Positions 1 to 5,837 of a DNA stretch of 10,092 bases are shown here, piece by piece. The notes below the pieces were generated by a model. It saw nothing but the letters and a program-made list of their open reading frames with translations, was not told where the DNA came from and did not search any database. The position numbers and the translations under genes are program-made. This stretch comes from DATAWZ01 sp036266975 (GTDB lineage: Bacteria > Actinomycetota > Thermoleophilia > Solirubrobacterales > Solirubrobacteraceae), in contig DATAWZ010000203.1 of the NCBI GenBank assembly GCA_036266975.1, forward strand, positions 1-10,092, read 5' to 3'. Within the stretch, counting starts at the first letter, position 1. Each line of letters begins with the position of its first letter.

Positions 1-31
1 CCGGCTGGCCGCCGACCTGCGCGAGGACTGA
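1..31 (+). CDS. 3' end of an upstream gene (partial, unidentified)
   Basis: Only the last nine codons and the stop are in the window; they read RLAADLRED followed by TGA at 29-31. The stop overlaps the ATG of the next gene as TGATG, the usual sign of translationally coupled neighbours. The codons are GC-rich in the third position, as expected for a real gene here. Nothing in nine residues identifies a family. If real, it is co-transcribed with the MurF-alanine racemase fusion. It could also be a chance open frame, since the window begins inside it. Confidence 0.5.
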   Translation, partial: RLAADLRED

Positions 32-2541
32 TGGACGCGATCTCGGCCACGACGTTCGCGCAGGTGGTGCACGGGTCCCCGCCGGCGGGGGCGACGCTCG
101 CCGAGGCGACGATCCGCCACGTCACCACCCACTCGCGCCGCATCCACAGCGGCGCCGCCTTCTTCGCGCTGCGTGGCGACCAGACCGACGGACACGACTT
201 CGTCGCCGACGCCCTGCAGAACGGGGCCGCGCTCGCGGTCGTCGCGCCCGGCCGCGTGGGCGCGGCGCTCGCCGGCGACGGGCGGATGCTCGAGGTCGAC
301 GACCCGCTGCGCGCGCTGCACCGGCTGGCCGAGTGGTGGCGAACCCAGCTCGAGGGGCGCGTCGTGGCGATCGTCGGCAGCAACGGCAAGACGATCACCA
401 AGGACGCGCTCGTGCACCTGCTCGCCGACGAGCGCACGGTCTACGGCAGCCCGGGCAGCTACAACAGCCAGCTCGGCGTGCCCCTGGCGCTGCTGCAGTG
501 CCCGCGCGGCTGCGAGGTCGCGGTGCTCGAGCTCGCGATCTCCCGGCCCGGGGAGATGGCCAACCTCGAGCGGATCGTGCGCCCGGACTGCGTGGTCATG
601 ACCAACCTCGGCAGCCGCTGGCGCGCGGGCTTTCGCGACCGCGCCCATCACGCCCGCGAGCTGCTGTCGATCGCCGCCGGCGTCGGCCCGGACGGCTGGC
701 TGCTGCTCGGGGAGGACGACGTGCTCGACGCGCTCGGCGACGACGAGCTGCCGGGGTGCCCGCGGCTGGTGCTGGGCGGGGCCGGCGCGCCGCTCCCGGG
801 CTTCGGGACGCCGCGCTACGACCGCGTCGGGCTCGTCGTGCAGGCCCGCTTCCCGGACGGTCGCTCCGGGCGCGTGTGCGTGCACACCCCCTCGGAGGAG
901 ATCCTCGCCGACGTCGAGCTCGCGGCGGGCGCCGCGTGGCTGCTCGGCCTGGGCTCGGAGGCCCTGCTGCAGGCCGCCCACGACTACGCGCCGACCTCGA
1001 CGCGCATGGAGGTCTGGCGCTCCCCCGGCGGGATCACGCTGATCCGCGACGTGGCCACCCCGGACCCGATCGCCGTGGGCTCGGCGATCCGCGCGGCCAA
1101 GCGCGTGGCCGGCGGCCGCGGGCGCACCGTCGTGGTCCTCGACGAGCACCTGGACGAGGTCGACGAGTCCGCCACCCACGCGCTCGCGCACGTGCTCGTC
1201 TCCGAGGCCGCGGCGAGCGTCTACGGCGTGGACGGACCCGCGCGCCGGCGGCTGGCCAGCGCAGTCTCCGAGCTCGACCGCACCCTGCCCGTGCAGCTCT
1301 TCGAGGGGGTCAGCGAGCTGCGCGGCGCGCTGCTGGACGACCTCGAGGTCGGCGACGTGGCGCTCGTGCAGTCGCCGCCGAGCGCGCCCATCGGCGACCT
1401 GTCGGCCGAGCTGATGGAGTCGATGGCGCCGACGCGGCTGTACATGGAGATGTCGGCGATCGAGGACAACGTCTCGACCTTCCGGCGCCTGGTCGGGCCG
1501 ACGGTGCGGCTGCTCGGCGTGGTCAAGGCGCTCGCCTACGGGACCGACTCGGTCAACGTCGCCGGCGCGCTCGAGGCCGCGGGCGTCGACTTCCTGGGGG
1601 TCTCGGGCGCCGACGAGGGCGCGGCGCTGCGCCGCGCCGGGGTGACCGTGCCGATTCTCGCCCTGCTCGGCACCGGCCGCGAGCTGCGCAAGATGGTCCG
1701 CCATCGCCTGACGCCGGTGATCTACTCGCCCGAGCTGCTCGAGGCCGTCCTCGACGGCGGCGCGGGGCTCGAGGAGCCGCTGCGCGTGCACGTCGAGGTC
1801 GACACCGGGATGCACCGCACCGGCTTCCTGCAGAGCGAGGCCGTCGAGGTGCTGCGGCGGCTGCGCGACGCGCCGCACGTCCAGCTGGAGGGGCTGATGA
1901 CCCACTTCGCCTGCGCCGACGACCCGGCCGAGGACGAGTTCACCGAGCTGCAGATCGCCCGGTTCGAGGCGGTCGTGCAGACCGCGCACGAGCTCGGCTT
2001 CCGCGACTTCATCCGTCACGCCGGCGCGACCGCCGGCGTCGTGCGCTTCCCGCACGCGCACTTCGACATGGTCCGCGTCGGGCTCGGGCTCTACGGCGTG
2101 CACCCCTCGGAGGCGACGCGCTCGGCGGTCGAGCTCTCGCCCGTGCTCGGGCTGGTCAGCCGGATCGTCGAGGTCGTCGACGTCGCCGCCGGCGAGCGCG
2201 TCGGCTACGGCGGCACCCACGAGATCCCGCCCGGCGGCGGGCGCCTGGGCGTCGTGCCCGCCGGCTACCACGACTGCGTGCCGCGCCACCTCTCGAACGT
2301 CGGCTCGGTCATGGTCGCCGGCGTGCGCTGCCGGATCGTCGGCAACGTGTCGATGGACTCGATGGTCATCGATCTCAGTCACTGCCCGGGCGGCCACGTC
2401 GGCTCGGACGTGCTGATCCTCGGGCGCCACGGCGACTGGCGCGTGCCGCTGGAGGACATCGCCGGGCTGATCGACACGATCCCCTATGAGCTGATGGTCC
2501 GCATCGGCCCGCGGGTGCAGCGCATCTTCACCTCGCACTGA
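31..2541 (+). CDS. MurF-like ligase / alanine racemase fusion protein
   Basis: Residues 1-465 resemble UDP-MurNAc-tripeptide:D-Ala-D-Ala ligase (MurF): an HSRRIHSGAAFFALRGD stretch (34-50), the ATP-binding loop GSNGKT (116-121), SYNSQLGVPL (143-152) and a PGEM segment (173-176). Residues 467-836 form a fold-type III alanine racemase: PLP lysine K499 in VVKALAYG, R682 in DMVRVGLGLYG, catalytic-type Y726 in VGYGG, and GNVSMD (771-776). The same domain order is known in Bacteroidetes MurF/Alr fusions. The racemase would make D-Ala from L-Ala, and the ligase would add D-Ala-D-Ala to the cytoplasmic precursor. The MurF half is odd. Where the family has AHLE-like, carbamylated Lys, DxYN and GDMxELG motifs, this protein has RWRA (196-199), HHARE (206-210), DVAT (340-343) and DEHLDEV (371-377). 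The racemase looks intact apart from GYHDC for the usual GYADG. The ATG at 31 overlaps the previous stop. Domain identity is confident; ligase activity is doubtful. Confidence 0.9.
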   Translation: MDAISATTFAQVVHGSPPAGATLAEATIRHVTTHSRRIHSGAAFFALRGDQTDGHDFVADALQNGAALAVVAPGRVGAALAGDGRMLEVDDPLRALHRLAEWWRTQLEGRVVAIVGSNGKTITKDALVHLLADERTVYGSPGSYNSQLGVPLALLQCPRGCEVAVLELAISRPGEMANLERIVRPDCVVMTNLGSRWRAGFRDRAHHARELLSIAAGVGPDGWLLLGEDDVLDALGDDELPGCPRLVLGGAGAPLPGFGTPRYDRVGLVVQARFPDGRSGRVCVHTPSEEILADVELAAGAAWLLGLGSEALLQAAHDYAPTSTRMEVWRSPGGITLIRDVATPDPIAVGSAIRAAKRVAGGRGRTVVVLDEHLDEVDESATHALAHVLVSEAAASVYGVDGPARRRLASAVSELDRTLPVQLFEGVSELRGALLDDLEVGDVALVQSPPSAPIGDLSAELMESMAPTRLYMEMSAIEDNVSTFRRLVGPTVRLLGVVKALAYGTDSVNVAGALEAAGVDFLGVSGADEGAALRRAGVTVPILALLGTGRELRKMVRHRLTPVIYSPELLEAVLDGGAGLEEPLRVHVEVDTGMHRTGFLQSEAVEVLRRLRDAPHVQLEGLMTHFACADDPAEDEFTELQIARFEAVVQTAHELGFRDFIRHAGATAGVVRFPHAHFDMVRVGLGLYGVHPSEATRSAVELSPVLGLVSRIVEVVDVAAGERVGYGGTHEIPPGGGRLGVVPAGYHDCVPRHLSNVGSVMVAGVRCRIVGNVSMDSMVIDLSHCPGGHVGSDVLILGRHGDWRVPLEDIAGLIDTIPYELMVRIGPRVQRIFTSH

Positions 2542-2579
2542 GCGCTCGCCAAGCCGCGCGTGATTTCGCGTGGGCGGGC

Positions 2580-2597
2580 GCGGAATGGCGGTTCCGC
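2580..2597. repeat. Interrupted palindrome P1 (CGGAAT-GGCG-GTTCC)
   Basis: Arms GCGGAA and TTCCGC are perfectly complementary. Including the T/G next to the loop, an RNA read from the + strand gives a 7-bp stem with a terminal U.G wobble and the tetraloop GGCG. The wobble is possible only on the + strand transcript. It is followed after 8 bp by hairpin H1. Confidence 0.8.
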
Positions 2598-2601
2598 ATG
2601 A

Positions 2602-2646
2602 CGGTTGCTGGATTTGCGTCCTATATGGACCACAAACCAGCACGCG
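2602..2646. repeat. 45-bp direct repeat, copy 1, containing hairpin H1
   Basis: Matches 2707-2751 at 44 of 45 positions. The core 2606-2642 folds into a long stem: TGCTGG pairs with CCAGCA, TTTG with CAAA, and GTCC with GGAC. The stem is closed by a TATAT loop, with a bulged A and a small C/CA internal loop. The flanks beyond the 45 bp are not conserved between the two copies, which supports a discrete repeated element. Confidence 0.9.
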
Positions 2647-2683
2647 CCTCCCGAGACCGCGCCTCCCGAGGCGCAAAAGGGGT

Positions 2684-2701
2684 GCGGAATGCCGGTTCCG
2701 A
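2684..2701. repeat. Interrupted palindrome P2 (CGGAAT-GCCG-GTTCC)
   Basis: Second copy, with arms CGGAA and TTCCG (2685-2700). The outermost G-C pair of P1 is lost (G2684 faces A2701). The tetraloop is GCCG instead of GGCG. It lies 10 bp before hairpin H2, so palindrome followed by hairpin repeats as a unit of about 105 bp. Confidence 0.8.
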
Positions 2702-2706
2702 GCGGT

Positions 2707-2751
2707 CGGTTGCTGGATTTGCGTCCTATATGGACCACAACCCAGCACGCG
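2707..2751. repeat. 45-bp direct repeat, copy 2, containing hairpin H2
   Basis: Identical to 2602-2646 except for one A-to-C change at 2741, which turns one T-A pair of the stem (2711-2747) into a mismatch. The rest of the fold, including the GTCC-TATAT-GGAC tip, is unchanged. Its offset from copy 1 is exactly 105 bp. Confidence 0.9.
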
Positions 2752-2765
2752 ACCTCGAAATCGAG

Positions 2766-2783
2766 GCGGAATCGCCGTTCCGC
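2766..2783. repeat. Interrupted palindrome P3 (CGGAAT-CGCC-GTTCC)
   Basis: Third copy with full 6-bp arms GCGGAA and TTCCGC and the tetraloop CGCC. It follows hairpin H2 after 18 bp. Confidence 0.8.
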
Positions 2784-2821
2784 GAGAAGCCCCGCGCGCA
2801 TGGGCGCTCCGCCGGCGGCGT

Positions 2822-2849
2822 GTCCTGGATTTTGTGGTCTATGCCCATC
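2822..2849. repeat. Decayed third hairpin-type repeat (H3), probably inverted
   Basis: Contains CTGGATTTTGTGGTC (2824-2838). The reverse complement of H1 contains CTGG then TTTGTGGTC, so H3 resembles H1 in inverted orientation with two inserted bases and then diverges. In direct orientation it shares only the 8-mer CTGGATTT. Because H1 is itself nearly palindromic, the orientation is uncertain. The right arm is too diverged to pair well. Confidence 0.5.
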
Positions 2850-2869
2850 TTTTCCCGGACGCGCCACTG

Positions 2870-2885
2870 CGGAATGCGCGTTCCA
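2870..2885. repeat. Interrupted palindrome P4 (CGGAAT-GCGC-GTTCC)
   Basis: Fourth copy. CGGAAT and GTTCC are exact, the tetraloop is GCGC, and the outer pair is lost (C facing A). It lies 54 bp beyond the stop of the convergent ligase gene. Confidence 0.75.
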
Positions 2886-2939
2886 CTCTCGGCGGCCCAG
2901 GACCGGTCCGCAAAACCGCGCGCCGGCGGCACGACGCGC

Positions 2940-5309
2940 TCAGGCGATCGCGAGCGCGAGGTCGACGATCCGCTCGAGCACCTCGCGCGGCGACAGCGAC
3001 GGGGTCTCGGCCACCCCCTGGTGAAAGAGGACGGTCGCCGGCGTGAGGCCGGGGAGCGTGTTGACCTCGATGACGATGATCTCGCCGCTGTCGCGCTGCA
3101 TGAAGGCGTCGACGCGCGCGTAGCCCTCCAGGCCCAGCGCGTTGGCCACCCGCTCGATGTGCGCCTTGACCGCGTCGATCGCGCCCGGCGCGATGCGCCC
3201 GTCGGGCGCCTGCGGCGGCGGGGTGATGTTCACCCCGGTGCCGCCCATGAACTTCTCCTCGACGCTCAGCACGCCGTCGCGGGCCACGGTGATGCTCGGG
3301 TTCAGCGCGTGCATGTGGTCGGCGTGGCCGAGCACGCCGACCGTCACCTCGACCCAGCCGGTGTCGCACTCGCGGGCCCACTCCAGCCACGCGGGCCGGC
3401 CGGTGGCGTCGTGGGCGCGGATGTCGTCGGTGGCGATCAGCTGCTCGAACAGCAGCCGCTCCTGCTCGCCGCTCGGCGGCTCGATCTCCTGCTCGTCGTG
3501 CAGCAGCGAGAAGCGCCGCCCGTCGATGCGGCCGGCGCGGCCGTCCAGGTACTCCAGGTAGACCGCGAGCTCCTGCGCGCTGGCCAGCGGCACGACGCCG
3601 GCCGAGCAGCCGTCGCCGACCGGCTTGACGATGATCTGCTCGCTACCGCAGGCCCGCACGACGGCCGCCCACGCCACCTCGACCTCCGCCACGCCCGGGA
3701 TCTCGCGCAGGACCCGCCGGGCCGTCCCGATCGCCGGATCGGCGAGCGCCGCGACGGCCAGGCCGGTCTGGAACTTGTCGATGCACAGCCGCGAGGCCTG
3801 CGGGCCCGAGCCGTTGTAGCGGATGCCACGCTGCTCGAGCATCGCCTGCAGCCGCCCGTCCTCGCCCATCCCGCCGTGCAGCGCGATGAACAGCACGTCG
3901 GTGCCGTCCAGGAAGTCCTCGAGCGAACGGCGCCGCGGCAGCTCGCGGGGCAGGCTCGCGTCGCCCGCGGTCAGTGCCAGACGCCGATGGATGTCGTCCT
4001 CCAGGCGCGCGCGCAGCGGCTCGATCTGCGCGGCGCGCTCGCAGGCGACGAGCGCCTCCTCGACCGAGTGGCGCAGCGCGCTGGCGTAGCTGAGCGACCA
4101 CACCTCCCCGTGCAGGCCGAGCAGGTGCGGCGTCGGCGCGTAGCGCTCGGAGCCCTGGAGCTTGAGCCACACGTTGATCCCGCTCGTCACCGACACCTGG
4201 CGCTCGGCCGTCGCCCCGCCGAACAGCACGGGCAGCGGCCGGCGCTCGCCCGCGGCGGCGGCCACCGGCGCGGGCTCGTGCGCGAGGCCGTGGCGGCGGG
4301 CGGCGCTGCGGATCACGTGGCGCAGCAGGTCGGCGTGGCTCATGCGCGCCTGGGCGGCCTGCACGAACAGGAAGCTCGTCTGCTCCATGCCGCTGATCGG
4401 GTTCACGTCGGAGACGAGCAGCTCGCCGGAGTCGGTGAGCCAGCCGTCGATGCGCGCGAAGTCGCGCAGCTCGAGCGCGGTGAACACGCGCTCGGCGAGC
4501 GCCCGCACCTCGTCGATGCGCGCCTCGGCGAACGTCGGCGGGCAGTGGAAGTGGGCGTCGTCGCTGGCCAGGTACTTGTCGCGGTAGGTGAAGATCTCGC
4601 CGCGGTGGCGCAACTCGACCTCGGTGGGGGCGAGCGCGACCGGACCGTCCGGGCCGGCGAGCACCGCCGCGGTCCACTGGGTGCCGCGGATCATCGGCTG
4701 GGCGAGCACGCGGTCGTGGCGGGCGAGCAGCTCGCGGGCGAGCTCGCGCGCGTGGGCCTCGTCTCGCGCGGCGAACACGTCGATGCTCGAGCCGCCGCGC
4801 GCCGGCTTGAGCACGAGCCGCTCGGCGGCCGGAAGGGGGTCGTCGGGGCCGGTGAGCAGGGCGCCCGGGACGGCGTCGATGCCCGCGCGAGCGAGCGCCT
4901 CGCGGCAGTCGTACTTGTCGAACGCGCGCGCACACGCCGCCGGGCCGGAGCCGACGTAGGGCACGCCGGCGCGCTCGAGCAGCGCCTGCAGCTCGCCGTC
5001 CTCGCCCAGCTCGCCGTGGATCGCCGGGAAGACGAGGTCGACCGCGCGTAGGCGCTGCAGCAGCGCCTCCTCGGAGAGCGCGACCCCCTCGCGCGAGAGC
5101 TTGAAGTCGAAGTCCTGCGGCGTGTTGCAATAGAGCAGCCCGCGCGAGATCGAGTACGCGCGGCGGTCGGTGGAGAAGTAAATCGCCTCGCCCAGGTCCA
5201 CCCCGATGCCGCGGATGTGGTCGGCGATCGAGCGGGCGGAGTTCAGCGAGATCCCGCGCTCGGCGGAGGGGCCGCCGAGCACCACCGCCAGGCTCAGCAG
5301 CGCCGTCAT
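2940..5309 (-). CDS. Tandem-domain D-alanine-D-alanine ligase (Ddl-Ddl fusion)
   Basis: At 789 residues this is roughly twice a normal Ddl, with two complete ATP-grasp ligase units. Unit 1 (about 5-340) has LGGPSAER (11-18), HGELGEDG (98-105), YVGSGP (118-123), K168 in LKPARGGSS, and DVNPISGM (301-308). Unit 2 (about 357-789) has FGGATAER (363-370), HGGMGEDG (478-485), YNGSGP (498-503), K562, GCSAG (567-571), and EVNTLPGLT (748-756). The family joins two D-Ala with ATP in the cytoplasm for peptidoglycan. Unit 2 keeps the canonical Mg-binding E/N and NTxPG loop; unit 1 has D-V-N and NPISG instead. Unit 2 also carries a long insertion (about 390-465) before its GEDG motif. Duplicated Ddl proteins are, as I recall, also found in plants. 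The stop faces the MurF-alanine racemase gene, which supports a D-Ala role. No Shine-Dalgarno precedes the ATG, so translation may be leaderless. Confidence 0.92.
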   Translation of the reverse strand: MTALLSLAVVLGGPSAERGISLNSARSIADHIRGIGVDLGEAIYFSTDRRAYSISRGLLYCNTPQDFDFKLSREGVALSEEALLQRLRAVDLVFPAIHGELGEDGELQALLERAGVPYVGSGPAACARAFDKYDCREALARAGIDAVPGALLTGPDDPLPAAERLVLKPARGGSSIDVFAARDEAHARELARELLARHDRVLAQPMIRGTQWTAAVLAGPDGPVALAPTEVELRHRGEIFTYRDKYLASDDAHFHCPPTFAEARIDEVRALAERVFTALELRDFARIDGWLTDSGELLVSDVNPISGMEQTSFLFVQAAQARMSHADLLRHVIRSAARRHGLAHEPAPVAAAAGERRPLPVLFGGATAERQVSVTSGINVWLKLQGSERYAPTPHLLGLHGEVWSLSYASALRHSVEEALVACERAAQIEPLRARLEDDIHRRLALTAGDASLPRELPRRRSLEDFLDGTDVLFIALHGGMGEDGRLQAMLEQRGIRYNGSGPQASRLCIDKFQTGLAVAALADPAIGTARRVLREIPGVAEVEVAWAAVVRACGSEQIIVKPVGDGCSAGVVPLASAQELAVYLEYLDGRAGRIDGRRFSLLHDEQEIEPPSGEQERLLFEQLIATDDIRAHDATGRPAWLEWARECDTGWVEVTVGVLGHADHMHALNPSITVARDGVLSVEEKFMGGTGVNITPPPQAPDGRIAPGAIDAVKAHIERVANALGLEGYARVDAFMQRDSGEIIVIEVNTLPGLTPATVLFHQGVAETPSLSPREVLERIVDLALAIA

Positions 5310-5317
5310 CGCGGGTC

Positions 5318-5323
5318 AGGGTA
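5318..5323 (-). promoter_or_regulatory. Possible -10 box (TACCCT) for the Ddl-Ddl gene, leaderless
   Basis: On the - strand, TACCCT fits the actinobacterial TAnnnT -10 pattern and lies 8 bases before the ATG at 5309. There is no purine-rich ribosome site in that gap. A start of transcription at or next to the ATG would give a leaderless mRNA, common in actinobacteria. No good -35 is visible, so this is tentative. Confidence 0.35.
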
Positions 5324-5344
5324 GCGGGGCCCTGCGCGGACCCG

Positions 5345-5379
5345 CTCGCGAGACCCACCGATCACTCGCGAGCCCCACC
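5345..5379 (+). promoter_or_regulatory. Tandem operator candidate: two CTCGCGAG-CCCACC repeats
   Basis: Two 15-bp direct repeats, 5345-5359 and 5365-5379, agree at 14 of 15 positions. Each begins with the perfect 8-bp palindrome CTCGCGAG. They are exactly 20 bp apart, about two helical turns, so they would sit on the same DNA face. The second copy ends 2 bp before the TATAGT -10 box, where a bound protein would cover the -35/-10 spacer. This suggests repressor sites. The regulator is unknown. The divergent Ddl gene start lies 36 bp on the other side, so both directions could be affected. Confidence 0.55.
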
Positions 5380-5381
5380 CA

Positions 5382-5387
5382 TATAGT
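5382..5387 (+). promoter_or_regulatory. -10 box TATAGT of the EthD-MFS-TetR-oxidoreductase operon
   Basis: TATAGT differs from TATAAT at one position and stands out in GC-rich DNA. It lies 44 bases before the EthD-protein ATG. The -35 position at 17-bp spacing reads CGATCA, which does not match TTGACA. A weak -35 next to tandem repeats fits a regulated promoter. Confidence 0.5.
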
Positions 5388-5417
5388 CCGACGCAGACCG
5401 AACAAGCGATCCGCCGA

Positions 5418-5426
5418 GGGAGGGAG
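5418..5426 (+). promoter_or_regulatory. Strong ribosome binding site for the EthD-domain gene
   Basis: The purine run GGGAGGGAG ends 5 bases before the ATG at 5432 and is a good match to the anti-Shine-Dalgarno. It fixes the start codon of the first operon gene and contrasts with the weak sites of the downstream, coupled genes. Confidence 0.7.
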
Positions 5427-5431
5427 CAGCG

Positions 5432-5803
5432 ATGTACAAGGTCATGGTCCTGATCAAGCGCCGCCAGGGAGTGTCCACCGAGGAGTTCATGGACTACTAC
5501 GAGAATCACCACCAGCGCCTCGGCGCGCGCGTGCTGCCGACCGTGAGGCGCTACACGCGCTCCCACCTGAGCCCGATGGGCAGCTACGCCGGCGAGGAGC
5601 CCCCCGAGCCGCCCTACGACGTCGCCACCGAGCTCGTCTTCGAGGACGAGGCCGCCTGCCAGGCGGCGATGGAGCAGCTCGCCCAGCCCGAGACGATGGC
5701 CGAGGTCCTCGCCGACGAGGAGCGCCCGTTCGACCGCTCGACGATCACCTTCCTGAAGGTGCAGGAGCGATCGACCGACATGGCCGCGGCCGCCGCCGGC
5801 TGA
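5432..5803 (+). CDS. EthD-domain protein (ferredoxin-like alpha-beta barrel)
   Basis: A 123-residue protein opening MYKVMVLIKRRQGVSTEEF and continuing YYENHHQRL, the pattern of the EthD family: a beta strand, then a helix carrying the fW/YxxxH motif. A second half with PYDVATELVFEDEAACQAAM and a terminal strand (STITFLKVQE) completes a small alpha-beta barrel that usually dimerises. The last residues (AAAAAG) look like a disordered tail. EthD proteins are named after an ETBE-degradation locus, and some relatives act in oxygenase or catabolic pathways, but most have no proven reaction. It has its own strong ribosome site and promoter. With 34 bp to the MFS gene it is probably the first gene of the operon, hinting at handling of the same small organic compound. 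Confidence 0.85.
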   Translation: MYKVMVLIKRRQGVSTEEFMDYYENHHQRLGARVLPTVRRYTRSHLSPMGSYAGEEPPEPPYDVATELVFEDEAACQAAMEQLAQPETMAEVLADEERPFDRSTITFLKVQERSTDMAAAAAG

Positions 5804-5837
5804 CCGCGCCACATACCCCGCCTCGAGGCGCGCCGCC

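Larger units (their letters stand above)
2542..2939. other. Convergent intergenic region filled with palindromic repeats
   Basis: This 398-bp stretch separates two genes that point toward each other. I see no convincing coding sequence; frames that stay open across it are repeat-derived or antisense to the ligase gene. It contains four CGGAAT-N4-GTTCC palindromes (start spacing 104, 82 and 103 bp), two 45-bp near-identical hairpin repeats 105 bp apart, and a decayed third hairpin. Base composition is locally less GC-rich inside the hairpins. There is no T-tract typical of a Rho-independent terminator, but strong hairpins between convergent genes could still separate the two transcripts. Confidence 0.8.

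Noticed and set aside
2542..2572. Rho-independent terminator after the MurF-alanine racemase gene
   Set aside because: The only stem here is short (CGCG around TGATTT) and no T-run follows.
2605..2626. TTGCTG and TATATG as a promoter inside the 45-bp repeat
   Set aside because: Spacing is only about 11 bp and the TATAT is the hairpin loop; no gene follows on either strand.
2484..2867. Small - strand frame containing two copies of VVHIGRKSSNR
   Set aside because: The repeated peptide is just the translated 45-bp DNA repeat. The + strand frames also show the repeat (CWICVLYGPQ), so the repetition is at DNA level and not evidence of a repeat protein.
2580..2885. CRISPR array
   Set aside because: The repeats are not uniform direct repeats with similar-length unique spacers; there are two different palindromic elements in alternation, only two good copies of the longer one, and no cas genes nearby.
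2598..5051. Long + strand open frame (817 codons) antisense to the tandem ligase
   Set aside because: It is the GC-rich shadow of the ligase gene: repetitive Arg/Ala/Val/His-rich composition, no recognisable domain, and it begins inside the repeat region.
5820..5829. GCCTCGAGGC palindrome before the MFS start as an operator
   Set aside because: Only 10 bp and GC-rich, expected by chance in this composition; it overlaps the weak ribosome site and has no partner site.
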